Of a DNA stretch of 64,000 bases, positions 25,151 to 36,707 are shown piece by piece. The notes under the pieces were generated by a model. It was given only the letters and a program-made list of their open reading frames with translations, was not told the origin of the DNA and ran no database searches. The DNA is from Prototheca cutis (Eukaryota; Chlorophyta; Trebouxiophyceae; Chlorellales; Chlorellaceae). A program made the position numbers and the translations under genes. How positions within the stretch are numbered: the stretch's first letter is position 1; every line of letters starts with the position of its first letter. Location: contig BCIH01000016.1 in NCBI GenBank assembly GCA_002897115.2, positions 35,284 to 99,283 of the forward strand, read 5' to 3'.

Positions 25151-26778
25151 ATGGCTGCAGTGTGTCTTTCGACGCTTGTGAACGAGCTTCCCCCCTTCGC
25201 CAGGGGCATAGCTTCCGCGACCGGCTTCCCAGGTGCTGAAGACTATGCGGGGATAGAGTGGCTCCTGCAGCATGCCCCAAGCTACCTTGTGAGCGTCAAT
25301 GTGATTCCTCGACCCGTTGGTGAGACAACTGTGCAGGGGGGGAGGGGTGCGCGATGGCCGGTCATGAGGTTGTACCGTGCACATGCTCCCTCTGAAACCC
25401 TGGCGCCGCGTCCGATCGTGCCACTGCGCAGGTCGGTACCTGATCGATGAAGCTGTGTGCGGCGTCACCGATGATGTGGAATGGGCAAACGCTGGAAAGA
25501 AAGGTTTGTTGCTGGATCTGGTAGGGAGTCGGCAAACCACCACCCCAGCTCCGCGCCAGCCCTCGCACGATGGGACTGCGGCAGCACCATCGGGGATCCA
25601 TATCGAACCCTCTTCAGGGAAGATCCCCCCCAAGCCCACCATCCACAAGCCCACTCCCAAACACGCCCCCAAGCCCCACAAATCCCCACAACGAAACTCT
25701 CTCTCTCTAGCCCATGTCCGCCGCACCTCCCCTCTGGGAGTGGGGCGGGCGAAAGCCGCAGGGGCCGAGACATAACGGCGCGGTCGCCGACCATCCAAGA
25801 CTTCAAGGCATCGACCGATGACGCATCCACGACATGCAGACACGAACAGCAATGCACCGAAGAGTTGCGGGCGTGCGGCAGACATCCGGACAGCGGCACC
25901 TCGGCATCGGGAGCCAAGGGAGACGTCTCGACCACCCACAACCCCACACCACACCACACCACACCACACCACACCCTCGATGGGTCCCAAACAAGCCTAC
26001 CCCACACGTCCACCAACCCAAGGGCCCACCTGGAACCTAACATGATCAGAAACAACTAACGCCTCCCCCTCTTCCCCCCTTGTTCCTGTGCATCGATGCA
26101 GCGTCACACACTCGGCTGCGTCACTGCAACCTGGATGTCTACTACTCCCACGCGCCGCACGTGGTGCAGCCCGGCGGCCAGACCCTGCAGCGGCGGTGCT
26201 ACCGCCTGCAGGCCCACCACTCCACGCGCGTGCTGGTGGTGTACGCATTTGCCACGTCCAAGCGCCGGCCCGCGCTGCCGCCGGCGGCTGCGTTCGACGG
26301 GGTAACCCCGCCGCCCGCCCAGCGCGCGCGGAGAGCACTGTCGGGCGACGCCGTCGCGGCCGAGAACGAGAGCCTGCGGTTGCAGGTCAGGGAGCTGGAG
26401 GTCCAGCTCCGCAGCACGCTGGCCAGGCTGTCGCACCTGGAGTACCAGCTGGCGGCGGCAGGACTCAGGATCGGGGCCGCGTCGGCGTCGCTCGCCGACG
26501 ACGGCCACCAGCAGGTCTGTAGTTCGCACGGCGGCGGTGCCGACGGCTTGGTTACCGCACCTGGCACCCAAGCCATGGCCCAGGCCGATGCGCTTGCCGC
26601 GGCGACGGTTCGGGCGGCGGAGGTCGAGTCCGAGGGCACCTCATTTGATCGCCACGTGTCACGGTCGGCGAGCAGCGTGCTGGAGGGCGTGGAAGTTGTG
26701 CAACAGCTGGCGCAGCCCCACATCCACGTTGCGGGGGCCGCCAGCGAGTACGCGATAGACTGGTTCCTGCTGGAGTGA
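25151..26778 (+). CDS. Short CG-1 (CAMTA-type) DNA-binding domain protein with coiled coil
   Basis: Three exons, 25151-25319, 25432-25503 and 26102-26778, joined in phase 1 both times; 305 aa. The assembled N-terminal half follows the CG-1 domain: IPRPVGGRYLIDEAVCG, DDVEWANAGKKG, then HTRLRHCNLDVYYSH, LQRRCYRLQ and RVLVVYAFAT. These correspond to the CAMTA segments ending in YYAH...RRCYWL...VLVHY. A coiled coil follows (ENESLRLQVRELEVQLRSTL to LEYQLAAAG), then an Ala/Ser-rich tail ending EYAIDWFLLE. Plant and animal CAMTAs continue with TIG, ankyrin and IQ motifs over roughly 1000 aa; none is present here. The CG-1 call is by motif reading and moderately divergent. The second intron (about 600 nt) contains an (ACACC)n repeat at about 25939-25975. 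Confidence 0.65.
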
Positions 26779-27571
26779 CGTTGGCTGGCTCGGGGAGATT
26801 TCCATGACCACGGACATTTCCACCACTGGACGCCACCCTCCCCCCCAGCACAGGGGGCCTGGGTCACCCAAACGCGCCATCATTCCTTACCCTCTTTACA
26901 TCTCATTCTGATTACTTGATTCGTTCCTTCCCCCCAACAACGCGGACAACAAAAACCAAATGTGCTGCGTGGGTGCACAGGCCCCACTCACGATGATGCT
27001 TGCTCGCCGTGAGGACCCATGTGTCAAACAATTGGGCAATGAAGTTTTCTTACTGATAAATTCTGCGAATGCATCTAATTGGGTGATGCAGGGAGGGGGT
27101 GGGGTCCCACGGGCAGCTTCTTCGTTCGACGATCGACGGGGATTTCAGGGAACTAGTCCATCCAGGGACCTAGTCCAGACCCCTACAGGGGTGCCCCACG
27201 ATGGTAGCACCACCTGAACATGGACGCCATCTTTGCCTTCATTGAGAGTTGGGAGGCCCGGGTTTTCCAGACCTGGGTGGCTCGGCCGCTTCCACGCCGC
27301 AACTCCGCGCCAAGTCAGACCGGCCGAGCGTGCATCCACATGGGGCATGGAGTCATGCGATGCCACAATCCGCACGAACCAGGCGTGACTGTCGCACCCA
27401 CTCCCAGGATCTCATCGCATGCAAGCACATGCCCCGGCCCAACAAAGAGCAGCCAGCTGCCCTCCAGCTTCCCTGGGAATCCGGGGGAGCTACTCCGTAG
27501 CTGCGCACCTGTTCAGACGGATCTTGGGCGGCCTTGGATCCAGCGACGCGCAACCTGCGGACGTGAAATGG

Positions 27572-28203
27572 TGATCCCGAAGGAGCTTGCAACGGACAAG
27601 GTTTGCTGGAGCGACTACGGAGGCGACATCACACCGCCCGCGCGACCGATGGCCCCCACGCCAAGGAGTCATCCCCCACGCTGCTTTCTGTTCCCTCGCG
27701 CACACATACACACCGAGTAAATGCCCGACTGGTCAACCAGGAATTCCTATCGCACATGCACCTGGCCAGAACGGATCCGAAGGGTGGGTTGCACCCGTCG
27801 TCGGCTCGGGCCTATTTTGTGGCTGCCCCGGTCGATGAGGACGCAACAGAGGCGACCGGATTCCCAGATGCTTTGGTGTGCACTTGGTCCGGTCGAAAGT
27901 ATTGTTCAAAAAGGGCAGAGAACGAGGAGCGCAACCGATCATGTACTGCTGCCCAGCTTACGATAGATCCGAAAGGCTTCGGGTTCCAATGCTCCCCAGT
28001 GACAAGTTGGTGATGCATCAGACCATGGCACCTGCGAAAAACAGCGATGGGGACATCGATCCGGCGCGGAACATATGGTACGTGGCAACGAGGTTACTCA
28101 TGCCAGGCCGCCTCCATTTTCGAAACCGTTCGACTCAGAGCACAGAGAAGACTGATTGTTGTGTGCTCACCACGCTAGTAGCTTGTTACACAGGATGCAA
28201 GGC
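27572..28203. repeat. Exact 632-bp direct repeat, copy 1 (left of gap)
   Basis: Identical, as far as I can read, to 28304-28935, at an offset of 732. It ends exactly at the N run, while copy 2 begins exactly after it. This suggests overlapping contig ends that were not merged. Confidence 0.97.
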
Positions 28204-28303
28204 NNNNNNNNNNNNNNNNNNNNNNNNNNNNNNNNNNNNNNNNNNNNNNNNNNNNNNNNNNNNNNNNNNNNNNNNNNNNNNNNNNNNNNNNNNNNNNNNN
28301 NNN
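28204..28303. other. Assembly gap, exactly 100 N
   Basis: A round-number run of N, the usual placeholder for a scaffold gap of unknown size. Confidence 0.99.
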
Positions 28304-28935
28304 TGATCCCGAAGGAGCTTGCAACGGACAAGGTTTGCTGGAGCGACTACGGAGGCGACATCACACCGCCCGCGCGACCGATGGCCCCCACGCCAAGGAG
28401 TCATCCCCCACGCTGCTTTCTGTTCCCTCGCGCACACATACACACCGAGTAAATGCCCGACTGGTCAACCAGGAATTCCTATCGCACATGCACCTGGCCA
28501 GAACGGATCCGAAGGGTGGGTTGCACCCGTCGTCGGCTCGGGCCTATTTTGTGGCTGCCCCGGTCGATGAGGACGCAACAGAGGCGACCGGATTCCCAGA
28601 TGCTTTGGTGTGCACTTGGTCCGGTCGAAAGTATTGTTCAAAAAGGGCAGAGAACGAGGAGCGCAACCGATCATGTACTGCTGCCCAGCTTACGATAGAT
28701 CCGAAAGGCTTCGGGTTCCAATGCTCCCCAGTGACAAGTTGGTGATGCATCAGACCATGGCACCTGCGAAAAACAGCGATGGGGACATCGATCCGGCGCG
28801 GAACATATGGTACGTGGCAACGAGGTTACTCATGCCAGGCCGCCTCCATTTTCGAAACCGTTCGACTCAGAGCACAGAGAAGACTGATTGTTGTGTGCTC
28901 ACCACGCTAGTAGCTTGTTACACAGGATGCAAGGC
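28304..28935. repeat. Exact 632-bp direct repeat, copy 2 (right of gap)
   Basis: Second copy of 27572-28203. The sequence continues without a break into unique DNA at 28936, so this copy, or its merge with copy 1, is probably the true locus. Confidence 0.97.
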
Positions 28936-31470
28936 ATGTATTGTAGAAGTGATCTCCCCCCTGTATGAAGCTGGGGAAAGGGGTCTGGTAGTGTGGGGAA
29001 TGCTGCCGTGTGATCCATGGTGTGATCTTCTGGGATGGGAAGGTAAGCCCAGTGCGGCGTAGGTGCGGGAAACGTGACTGGACAGAAAAAGGGGGAGGGT
29101 CGTGTATGGCCTGGGGCTTGGAGAAATGTTGACTGGAGTCCGGGTTGCACGTGCAACGCAGATCCCCAGACGGGTGGCCGCTGGATCAGCATCCGCCAGC
29201 GCCGGCCCAACACATGCTATGCCGAGCAGGAGCCACCACAATGCAATGCACCACTGTGGTCAGGTTCCGGGGCAGAGCCATTGACAGCNAGCTGGTCTGC
29301 CTGACTCCAGGCGCAGAAACCCAAGNCGAAGACGAACCTAGAGACTGCNNCCCAGGCCCGTCGGCACCCGGTGGATGAGAAGATCATCAATGTGGTGCCA
29401 TGTGGAGAAATGTCCAGACATGTCTGGGCAGCATGCCTCTTCAAATTGTTTGCGACATGGTGGATTATATCCCCGTGGATACGTTCCACGTTCTGACGGC
29501 GGAGTTGGACGCGGAGGGGTTTCTGACGGAGCTCCCTAAATACCAGGCAGCGGGTGCAGGAAGCGACACAAGTCACGGCTGGAACGGGCCCGCAAAAAGA
29601 CCAAAAGGGCCCCAGTGGGACCTGGTTCAACAACGGAGCCCAAACAAACGGCGGCCCGCGCACTGTCCATTGTGGACCTTGATGCTGGCGTCCAGACTGA
29701 GCTGCCAACAAGCCATTGACTTCTCACTGCTTCCATTGATTTTGACTAGGCACCACTTAATATGGATATGTAGGCATGGTTGGGAGGCTGTCTTGTAGGA
29801 ACCCCCCCCCTCCGAAGCTTGTTCAGAGGGTCCAGGCTGAGTGTGACCCAGCCCCCCCCTGCCAAGCTTCAGCCGTCACGGACAAGGACCTCAGGCGGCC
29901 TGCCGGGAAACCTAAGCAATTGCACATATACAGCACCAAATTGTGCAATATATGATATAAGAAGGTCTATCATACTTATTTCTGTAGCTAACAAGCGCTG
30001 CGCGGGCCTGTACGCGCCGTCTAGTGGGTGCGACCTCCACGGCTGCGCCCCTCGCGAACTTCGAAGAGTGATTGCCCGCAAGTATGCTTCGCTCTGGCGG
30101 GGTACTGTTCATGCACTGTTGTCTGGGTGTCGATTAAGCATTTTTGTGGGGCGGGGGTTCCGCGGGCAGCTTCCTGCGTTCGACGGTCCGGGATGTTGGC
30201 CCGGGGGTCGTTCGAGTCGGTCCCGCGCTCTCGCAGCACCAACCCCCCCTTGGCCATGCCGACCTTCGATGCAACGATCGTGGGGAATGATTCCAGTGCG
30301 TGGGGGAGTCCAACTTCGTTTCGCATTGAATATTCACTCTTTGAATGCTCTGCCACCGGCCAGACTCATGGCTGGATTGCGCTCATAGGAGCTCGGCGCA
30401 GGACCCACACCGAACCCGCCGCTGAGAGGTGTCGCTGCCCGGGCCAGCGCGGCTCCAAGAGGCGATCTCTGGCGTCCATCAACGTCAACTCTATTGCATT
30501 GGAGAATACAGTGGCGTCTATGCTCAGCGGAAGCTCAGGCAATGCAGCGGAGCCCCGTGCCTGATACGGTTAGCATGGACCGGCTCAGCCACACCCGAGG
30601 TACGTTAGGCGCAGGGCAGGCCGGGGAATTTTGGGTGCCACTTTCAGGGTTGGTGCATCTCCCTATTATTTTCACAATGATCTCGGGCCCCTGTCGGGGC
30701 GTCCCGAGCCCGGGCTCCAGGTGGTTGTTGGCATGCCGTTTGAGATGGATCTCCCAATCGACCTCCGTGTCACCGGCCCGCTCCCCCATCGGTCTTCCAA
30801 CGCGTTTTTTTGTACATGCGCCGCTGGCAAATCGGCCTACTTGAGAGCCGCGCTGCCTCCCCTTTTGGTCCTCCGAGCATCTCATCCATTCTCTTTGTTC
30901 CCCTAGTGAGTTTGCTTGATCGACAAACTTGCCGAGATCAGCTTCGGTCGTACCCCCTGGGCTGATTCTTGGACGATCCCACCGTTGTGTCAGGGGTGCC
31001 TTTTCCAAGGGTCCCACAACACCTCGTGTCGTGTGTCGTCTCTCGATCCGCCCATTTTCTGGCTCTAGAAACTTGATTTGAGCCTTTATGGATTGAATCC
31101 TTGCACCCGGTTGCACTTTTTCTGCCCCGGTGGGCACCGGCGGTGCCGTCCCTGCGTGTGGACGACGCACCCAATCCGCGCCGCACCCAATCTCCTCTCG
31201 AAACGGTGCACACCCTTTGGATATTTTATAAATGTGGTTTGGGAGGGGGATTTACCTGCGAGTTGGGCTCTCCATGATCGTCTTCCCGTGTTGGGTCCAT
31301 TGACGGCCGTTCCTTTGGGTGGCTGGTAGTTGCGGCAAGACCTCCCCCTCCCTGGCACCGGGTGTTCACCCAGGGCGTCCAGCTTCCCCCCAACCCGCAC
31401 ACAACGTCCCCGCGACCAAACCCCGATCCATCGCTCTAATCCTTTTTATTCTGCCCCAACCACCGCAGGC

Positions 31471-34315
31471 ATGGCCTATGAGGATGCTGACCCAGCGTCA
31501 CACGCACAGGCGCCCGGCCACGCCCGGCGGACGGCAGCCATGTACCCCGGCATGCTCGGTCGGGGCACGGTCCCTGGCCTGACCCTGGCCACGCCCTTTG
31601 CCATGGCAGAGACTGACACCCCAGTCACGTCGACCTGGACTACCAGCGGGGGCACCGTCCCCGCCGCCAGCACCAGTGCCGACACGGGCATGGCATGCCG
31701 GCGGCACTGGGCGTCGGACGCTGTCCCCGCCGGGTCGTCGGTCGGCGTCGCCTTTTCGGCCAGTCAATCCAGCGGCACGTTGGTCTCCATGAGCACACTT
31801 CGGGCAGTGTCCACCGACCAGGCAGCGTTTGATGCTACTGGCCGGGGGGTGGCTCTGGCGCGCTCGGGCGCTTCAGCTGCCACTACCGTCGCGAGGCCCC
31901 ACGCCGCTCCGACGCAGCTGCGGCCTAGAACTGTACGTGCTGAGCATGACACGACCCCTGTGCCCGTGGCCCTGGCCCGGCTGCCCATGCTGAACAAGAC
32001 CGGTCAGGTGGTCGGGTACCGGCAGGACAGCCAGCGCCGCATGGCGGTGGCTGCGTCGTCGGGTACCGGCACGCCACTGGCGGGCGCGACGTCCTACGAC
32101 CCGTCCCGGGGTCCTGCGGCGGGTGAGGCCGAGGGGTCGGCGTCTCCCATGTCCGCGGCCTCCCACTTTGGCTGGCCTGCCGGAGGTCTTGCGATAGCAG
32201 GGGCTGTTGCGGGTGTCCAGCACTCCCAGCACCACCAGACAACAACTGTGCATGGCGCCGAGGTACCGGCGCCATCTGTCGACACGTGGACTTACTACGC
32301 CGCCCAAGAACACATGCACCAGCAGCACCATGGGCCCAGTCTCCACAGCTTGCACCCAAGCAGATCTGGCGGCCTTCCTTCGGCCGAGTTCGACGACGAC
32401 AAGTCAACGACAACACCCCCCGTACCATTACCATGGATGGCATTGGACGAGCAGGTGCTGGCCGACCCCGAGTGGGCCACGGCGGCTCGCGACCCATTGC
32501 GTGGCTGGGAAGACCCCGAGGGTGCGTGCTCCGGCTACTTGTTGGGCGGCGCGCTGGGTCGCGGGGGGTTTTGCACGGTGCGCCGCGCACTGCATGTGGC
32601 GACGGGCGCGGTCGTCGCCATCAAGGTCATCGACCGCTCGCGGCTGCGGGACAGCGCAGACCGCGACCGCGTGCGGCGCGAGGTGCGTGCAATGCGCGCG
32701 CTTCGCAACCACGCGGGCGTCGTGCGGCTGCTGGAAAGCTTTGAAACGCGGGACGCGGTGCTGCTGGTCATGGACACGTGCCCCGGGGGGAGTCTTCTGG
32801 ACGCGGTGCGTGCGCGGCGGTGCCTGCCCGAGCCCGAAGCCCGCCGAGTCCTGCGCGGCCTGCTGTGTGCGCTGAGCGCCTGCCACGCTGCGGGCATCGT
32901 GCACCGCGATGTCAAGCTCGAGAACATCCTGTTCGATGCAGCGGGGCGCGTCCAGCTCATCGATTTCGGCCTGTGCGGCAGCTTTGTCCCCGGACGGCGG
33001 CTGCGCTGCCACTGCGGCTCGCCCAGTTATGCGGCGCCGGAGATTGTCGCACGGCGCGAGTACCAGGCGGCCCCCGTCGACGTCTGGTCCCTGGGCGTTG
33101 TTCTGTTTGCCATGCTTGCGGGGTACCTGCCCTTCCACTCCAAGGACAAGCGGGCGCTGTCGGAGAAAATTGTTGCGGGCACCTACCGCCTTCCCGCCTG
33201 GGTAAGCCCGGGTGCGGCGGATTTACTGAGCCGCATGCTCAACACCGACCCGGCCCAACGTGCCACCCTCGCCGAGGTCGCGGTGCATCCCTGGACCACG
33301 GCAGTGTTGGAGGACGGTGGTGATGATGGTGCCTTTGTCGCTGCCACCGCGGGGTCCACCACGGAGGGGTCCACGGGCCTGGACGCCATGGCAACCGCCA
33401 CTCAGGCCATCGACAACAACAACACTTCCTGGCAACCGTCTGAGCCTTGGCGGCAGTTGCGCCTGCCCACCATCCCGACCACTGGTCCAGACGCTGGGTC
33501 GCGTGGCATGGCGGCCGCTCTGGCCGCGCCGGTGCTGTTGAACGACCAGGTCTTAGCGGCCGCGCACCTCGTGCTGGGTCTGCACCCGGCTGCCGTCTCG
33601 GCAAGCATGCACGCCGCGGCCGCTGATGCGACGGCGGCGACCTACCTCCTGCTCTCAGACATTGCCGGCCGGGGCGACCTCGACGCCTGGATTGATGGCA
33701 GGCTCCGCGTCCTCCACGCCCGACGAGCGAAATTCCTGGCTGTTGTCGGCACGGAGGAGATGCCCGACGATGGTGCTGGACACGGCAACGCCGATGTCAT
33801 CCAAATGGCAGCGCCGGCGGCAATGGCGGCCGTTGAGCATGTCAGCTCAGTCTCGCCACGGGCATTGTCGCTCAATGCTCCACACCACGTCAGCCTTCCA
33901 GCGGCCATCCCCACGCACGTGGTCGCAGCACTGGCACGTGCAGGCGAGCACGAGTCATCCAGTTATGGCATGACGGGCGCGTCCACCAGCGTGGAGTTGG
34001 TCGAGACACGGGAAGTGTCGGGTGCATCGCCCACCGCTCTCGCGGCTGGCCTCGCGCCGGGTTTTGCTGTGGTCGAGCCAGCACAACAGCAATCGACGGT
34101 CATTGGGGAGACCCTGGAACGCAGCGCTTCGGCCACGGCGACCTGTGGCAGCTTCACGTCCGGTGCGACGATCACCTCCAGCAAGAGCCCCGCTGCAGTC
34201 GAGCAGCAGGCCCCGAGTCTTCATGCTGACCAGTGAGTCCTTTGTTGACCCAAAGGTGGAGGGGGGGTAACATCGATTCGGGTGGTGGTTCTGACAATCT
34301 TTAGCTCACCGTCCG

Positions 34316-34408
<93 letters not shown>

Positions 34409-34955
34409 CAGGACTCGGAAACTGGAAGGCATCAACAAGGGCGACCCTGGTCTGCTGAGCAGCCTGGGAACCAGCGTAGGAGCCTTGCGCCTGGACCCCA
34501 GCATTGTCGCCACCGTGGACGCCCAGCCGGCCCCCGCTGCAGCTACACACAAGCTGCCTATCCGCGCCGCAACGTTCACTGCCGGGGCCACGCCGGGGCT
34601 GGCCAGGCCGCCGACCTCGCTGCTGGCACAGGGCGGCAAAACCTGTGCTGCGGTGGCGGTGGCGGCGGGAAAGCCCAACCGGACCGCTAGCATTGACGGT
34701 GCCGAGCTGGTCGAGCTGGGGTTCCAGCGCCTAGGCTCAGCCCCGGTCATGTGCCCGCTGCCGGGTCGGGATGCCGACGTTCCGATGACGCAGCCGGGCT
34801 TTTTTATCTCTGCCTTTTCGCCGCGTGGAGGCTCAGCAGGGCCGCGGCCCCTCCTGGCCACCCACTGCTCTGCCGTCCGGATCCCGCCAGCCTGTTGGTC
34901 ACAGGGACCAAGTCCCATGATTGGGTCACCGCCACCACTCGCTGCTGCACCATGA
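31471..34955 (+). CDS. Ser/Thr protein kinase, CAMK/SNF1-like, with long disordered N- and C-terminal regions
   Basis: Two coding exons, 31471-34232 and 34412-34955 (phase 2), predict about 1101 aa. The kinase domain spans residues about 355-608. It has a Gly loop (GGALGRGGFCTV), VAIK lysine K385, HRDVKLEN with D480, DFG at 498-500, activation segment HCGSPSYAAPE and DVWSLGVVLFAMLAGYLPF. CGSPSYAAPE is typical of AMPK/SNF1, MARK and CIPK-type kinases. The C-lobe ends AEVAVHPW. About 350 residues before it and 490 after it are low complexity (Ala/Thr/Ser/Pro). I see no NAF, UBA or KA1 motif that would name a subfamily. The start is the first ATG after an acceptor-like site at 31459-31468, so a non-coding first exon is likely. 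The single intron holds a long (CA)n repeat. Confidence 0.9.
34323..34404. repeat. (CA)n microsatellite, about 80 nt, in the kinase intron
   Basis: Some 40 CA units occupy almost half of the 179-nt intron 34233-34411, ending just before the gctgcag acceptor. Confidence 0.97.
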
Positions 34956-36707
34956 GTAGCTGACGTTATGGGGCCCCCCGGTTGAGGAGCTGCCACCACT
35001 GGCCGACGTCTTTGTGACTGCAATCCTACCGGTGCCCTCTGAGTAATGACTCATCAAAACAGCAGGTATGCCTTTGTGCTGGGGTTCTTGTGACTTGTGC
35101 ATGCAGCGATGGATCGGCGGGTCTCTGTTTCTGGTGCTTCTCCTTGTCTCAGCTATGACAATGATGTCATCCGCACAAGTTCCATCCTCCCAGCCCAGCC
35201 ACCATTACAAAACCCCACCCACCAACCAATCTGTACTGCAGGTTTCGCACGTGATGCCCATCTGTCGGGTGTGGCACATTTGCGCACCCACTCCACAGGC
35301 GTGCCCCACGCCCCTCGAGGGCGCCGGTGCCTGTCGGCTGGCCTTCCCTGCCCTGCCGTACCACCACAACCACCCCCCTCTCCCCCCCAGTGCTTGGGCG
35401 TCCAGACAACCTTCTTCGCCATCCACCCATCTAAAACCCTAACTATCCTCCAACAATCTGAAAGAGTGATTCCAAGGATTCTCTGCCGTTAGGGAACCCC
35501 CCCCGCATTTGGCAGACAATGACTGTATGCATGTGTGTGCTGCGACTGGAGCCTCACTCTGAGTGCTTTGCCCTCGTGAGGCCAAGGCGATCCGTCGTGC
35601 CACCTCCTAGCCAGCAACACCACATGGTTCTCGGAGAGTAGTGCTTCTGTTTCCTGCTTCCACGTGCGCGTGATGTCCTCAAGGCATCCCAACCCCCTTC
35701 TACAACTCGTGCAAGCATTTATTAGTCGCTTGTTTTACCCATTTTCCTAGGCCATGCGTGGTTGCCTGGGCCCTCGTTCCATAAAACCGGGGTCTGGCCT
35801 GCCTGTCTGCAGACAAGGTCCTTGCCCGTGCACACCCCTGATCCTCTTCGAGACCCGGTGCGCGTCCAGAGGCGGCACTCTCTCGCTGCAGCCCATGCTC
35901 CCTGGCCATCTGACGGGTGACAGGCTTTTGGTGATTGCATCCCCAACCTGGCCCTGCTCACTCACCTGGTGGCCAGGCCGCACCTGGCTCCGAGTCACGA
36001 GGGTCGCCTGCCCCTGACCCACTTGCTTGCCGTGCCTGCAGTCCTGGGCACAGGCTATTCCCATTTTCCCAAAGGGCCTCTGGCCTCGTGCCCCTCGATC
36101 CGTCCTGTACCATTTTTCGATGCTGTACTAGTTGGGAGACACAGACACAGGTCGGTCATGGCCTTGGATTCCCCGTGCTGTACACTCTCTCTCAGGCCCC
36201 CATGTAATGCTTTTTCACGCAAGAGTGAGGATGTTGGAGAGACACCAGGTTTCAGTTGCTCACCACCTTCCCATGGATCATGAGCAGCCCTCTCCCCCCT
36301 AGCACCGGTGAGTTTCGTTTCAATTACAAATATCTCAGGCAAATCACTACACAGGATAGAATCGGCGTGCTGCTGGCTGTCCAGGGGCTTCTCCGTAGGA
36401 GATGCCATCTTGTTGTGCCAAGGGATCATCCCGTTTTGGCAAGGGAGTTGCCGAATAAAACCGTGGCTTCTTCGAATACAGATCAGATGGGGGGATGAAA
36501 GTTTTGGGACAGTAGTGGTGATACAGCGTGTGCGAGCTGGTACAGTGTGGCGAGTCCACATGCAGTGGTGCCATGCACTCGTTGGAAACATGGATGCACC
36601 ACAAAAAGGGCAGTCAGACTGCCATTGCCAGGCCACGGGATCGGAAGAGGATCGAGAAACACGTTGAAACAAAAAGGTGCATTCCTGTCTGTGAGTGAAT
36701 GACCTCG
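34956..36707. other. Convergent intergenic region between kinase (+) and OPR-like gene (-)
   Basis: About 1.75 kb with no supportable gene. Frames of up to about 200 codons on the minus strand (36672-36055) lack family motifs and the codon bias of neighbouring exons. It should include both 3' UTRs. A TGTAA at about 36203 is the only candidate poly(A) signal seen. Confidence 0.5.

Larger units (their letters stand above)
26779..31470. other. Gene-poor region with assembly gap
   Basis: About 4.7 kb without a gene I can name. It contains the N gap and duplicated contig ends described separately, and isolated N calls at 29289, 29326 and 29349-29350. Several frames of 80-140 codons exist. The most protein-like is at 27721-28013 (LSHMHLARTDPKGGLHPSSA onward), but none shows a known domain or good splice structure. 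A stretch near 29.9-30.0 kb is AT-rich. The end at 31.46 kb has an acceptor-like site (accaccgcag) just before the kinase start, suggesting a kinase 5' UTR intron inside this region. Confidence 0.5.

Noticed and set aside
25362..25601. Minus-strand motif IIGDAAHSF suggesting an FAD-dependent monooxygenase
   Set aside because: No Rossmann GxGxxG or other monooxygenase motif nearby, and the + strand exons of the CG-1 gene fit here with matching phases.
27572..28935. Tandem duplication or long terminal repeats of a retroelement
   Set aside because: The copies end exactly at the 100-N gap and there are no target-site duplications or element proteins; an unmerged contig overlap explains it better.
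36055..36672. 205-codon minus-strand frame in the kinase-OPR interval
   Set aside because: No conserved motif, high Cys/His/Met scatter typical of non-coding translation, no splice partners.
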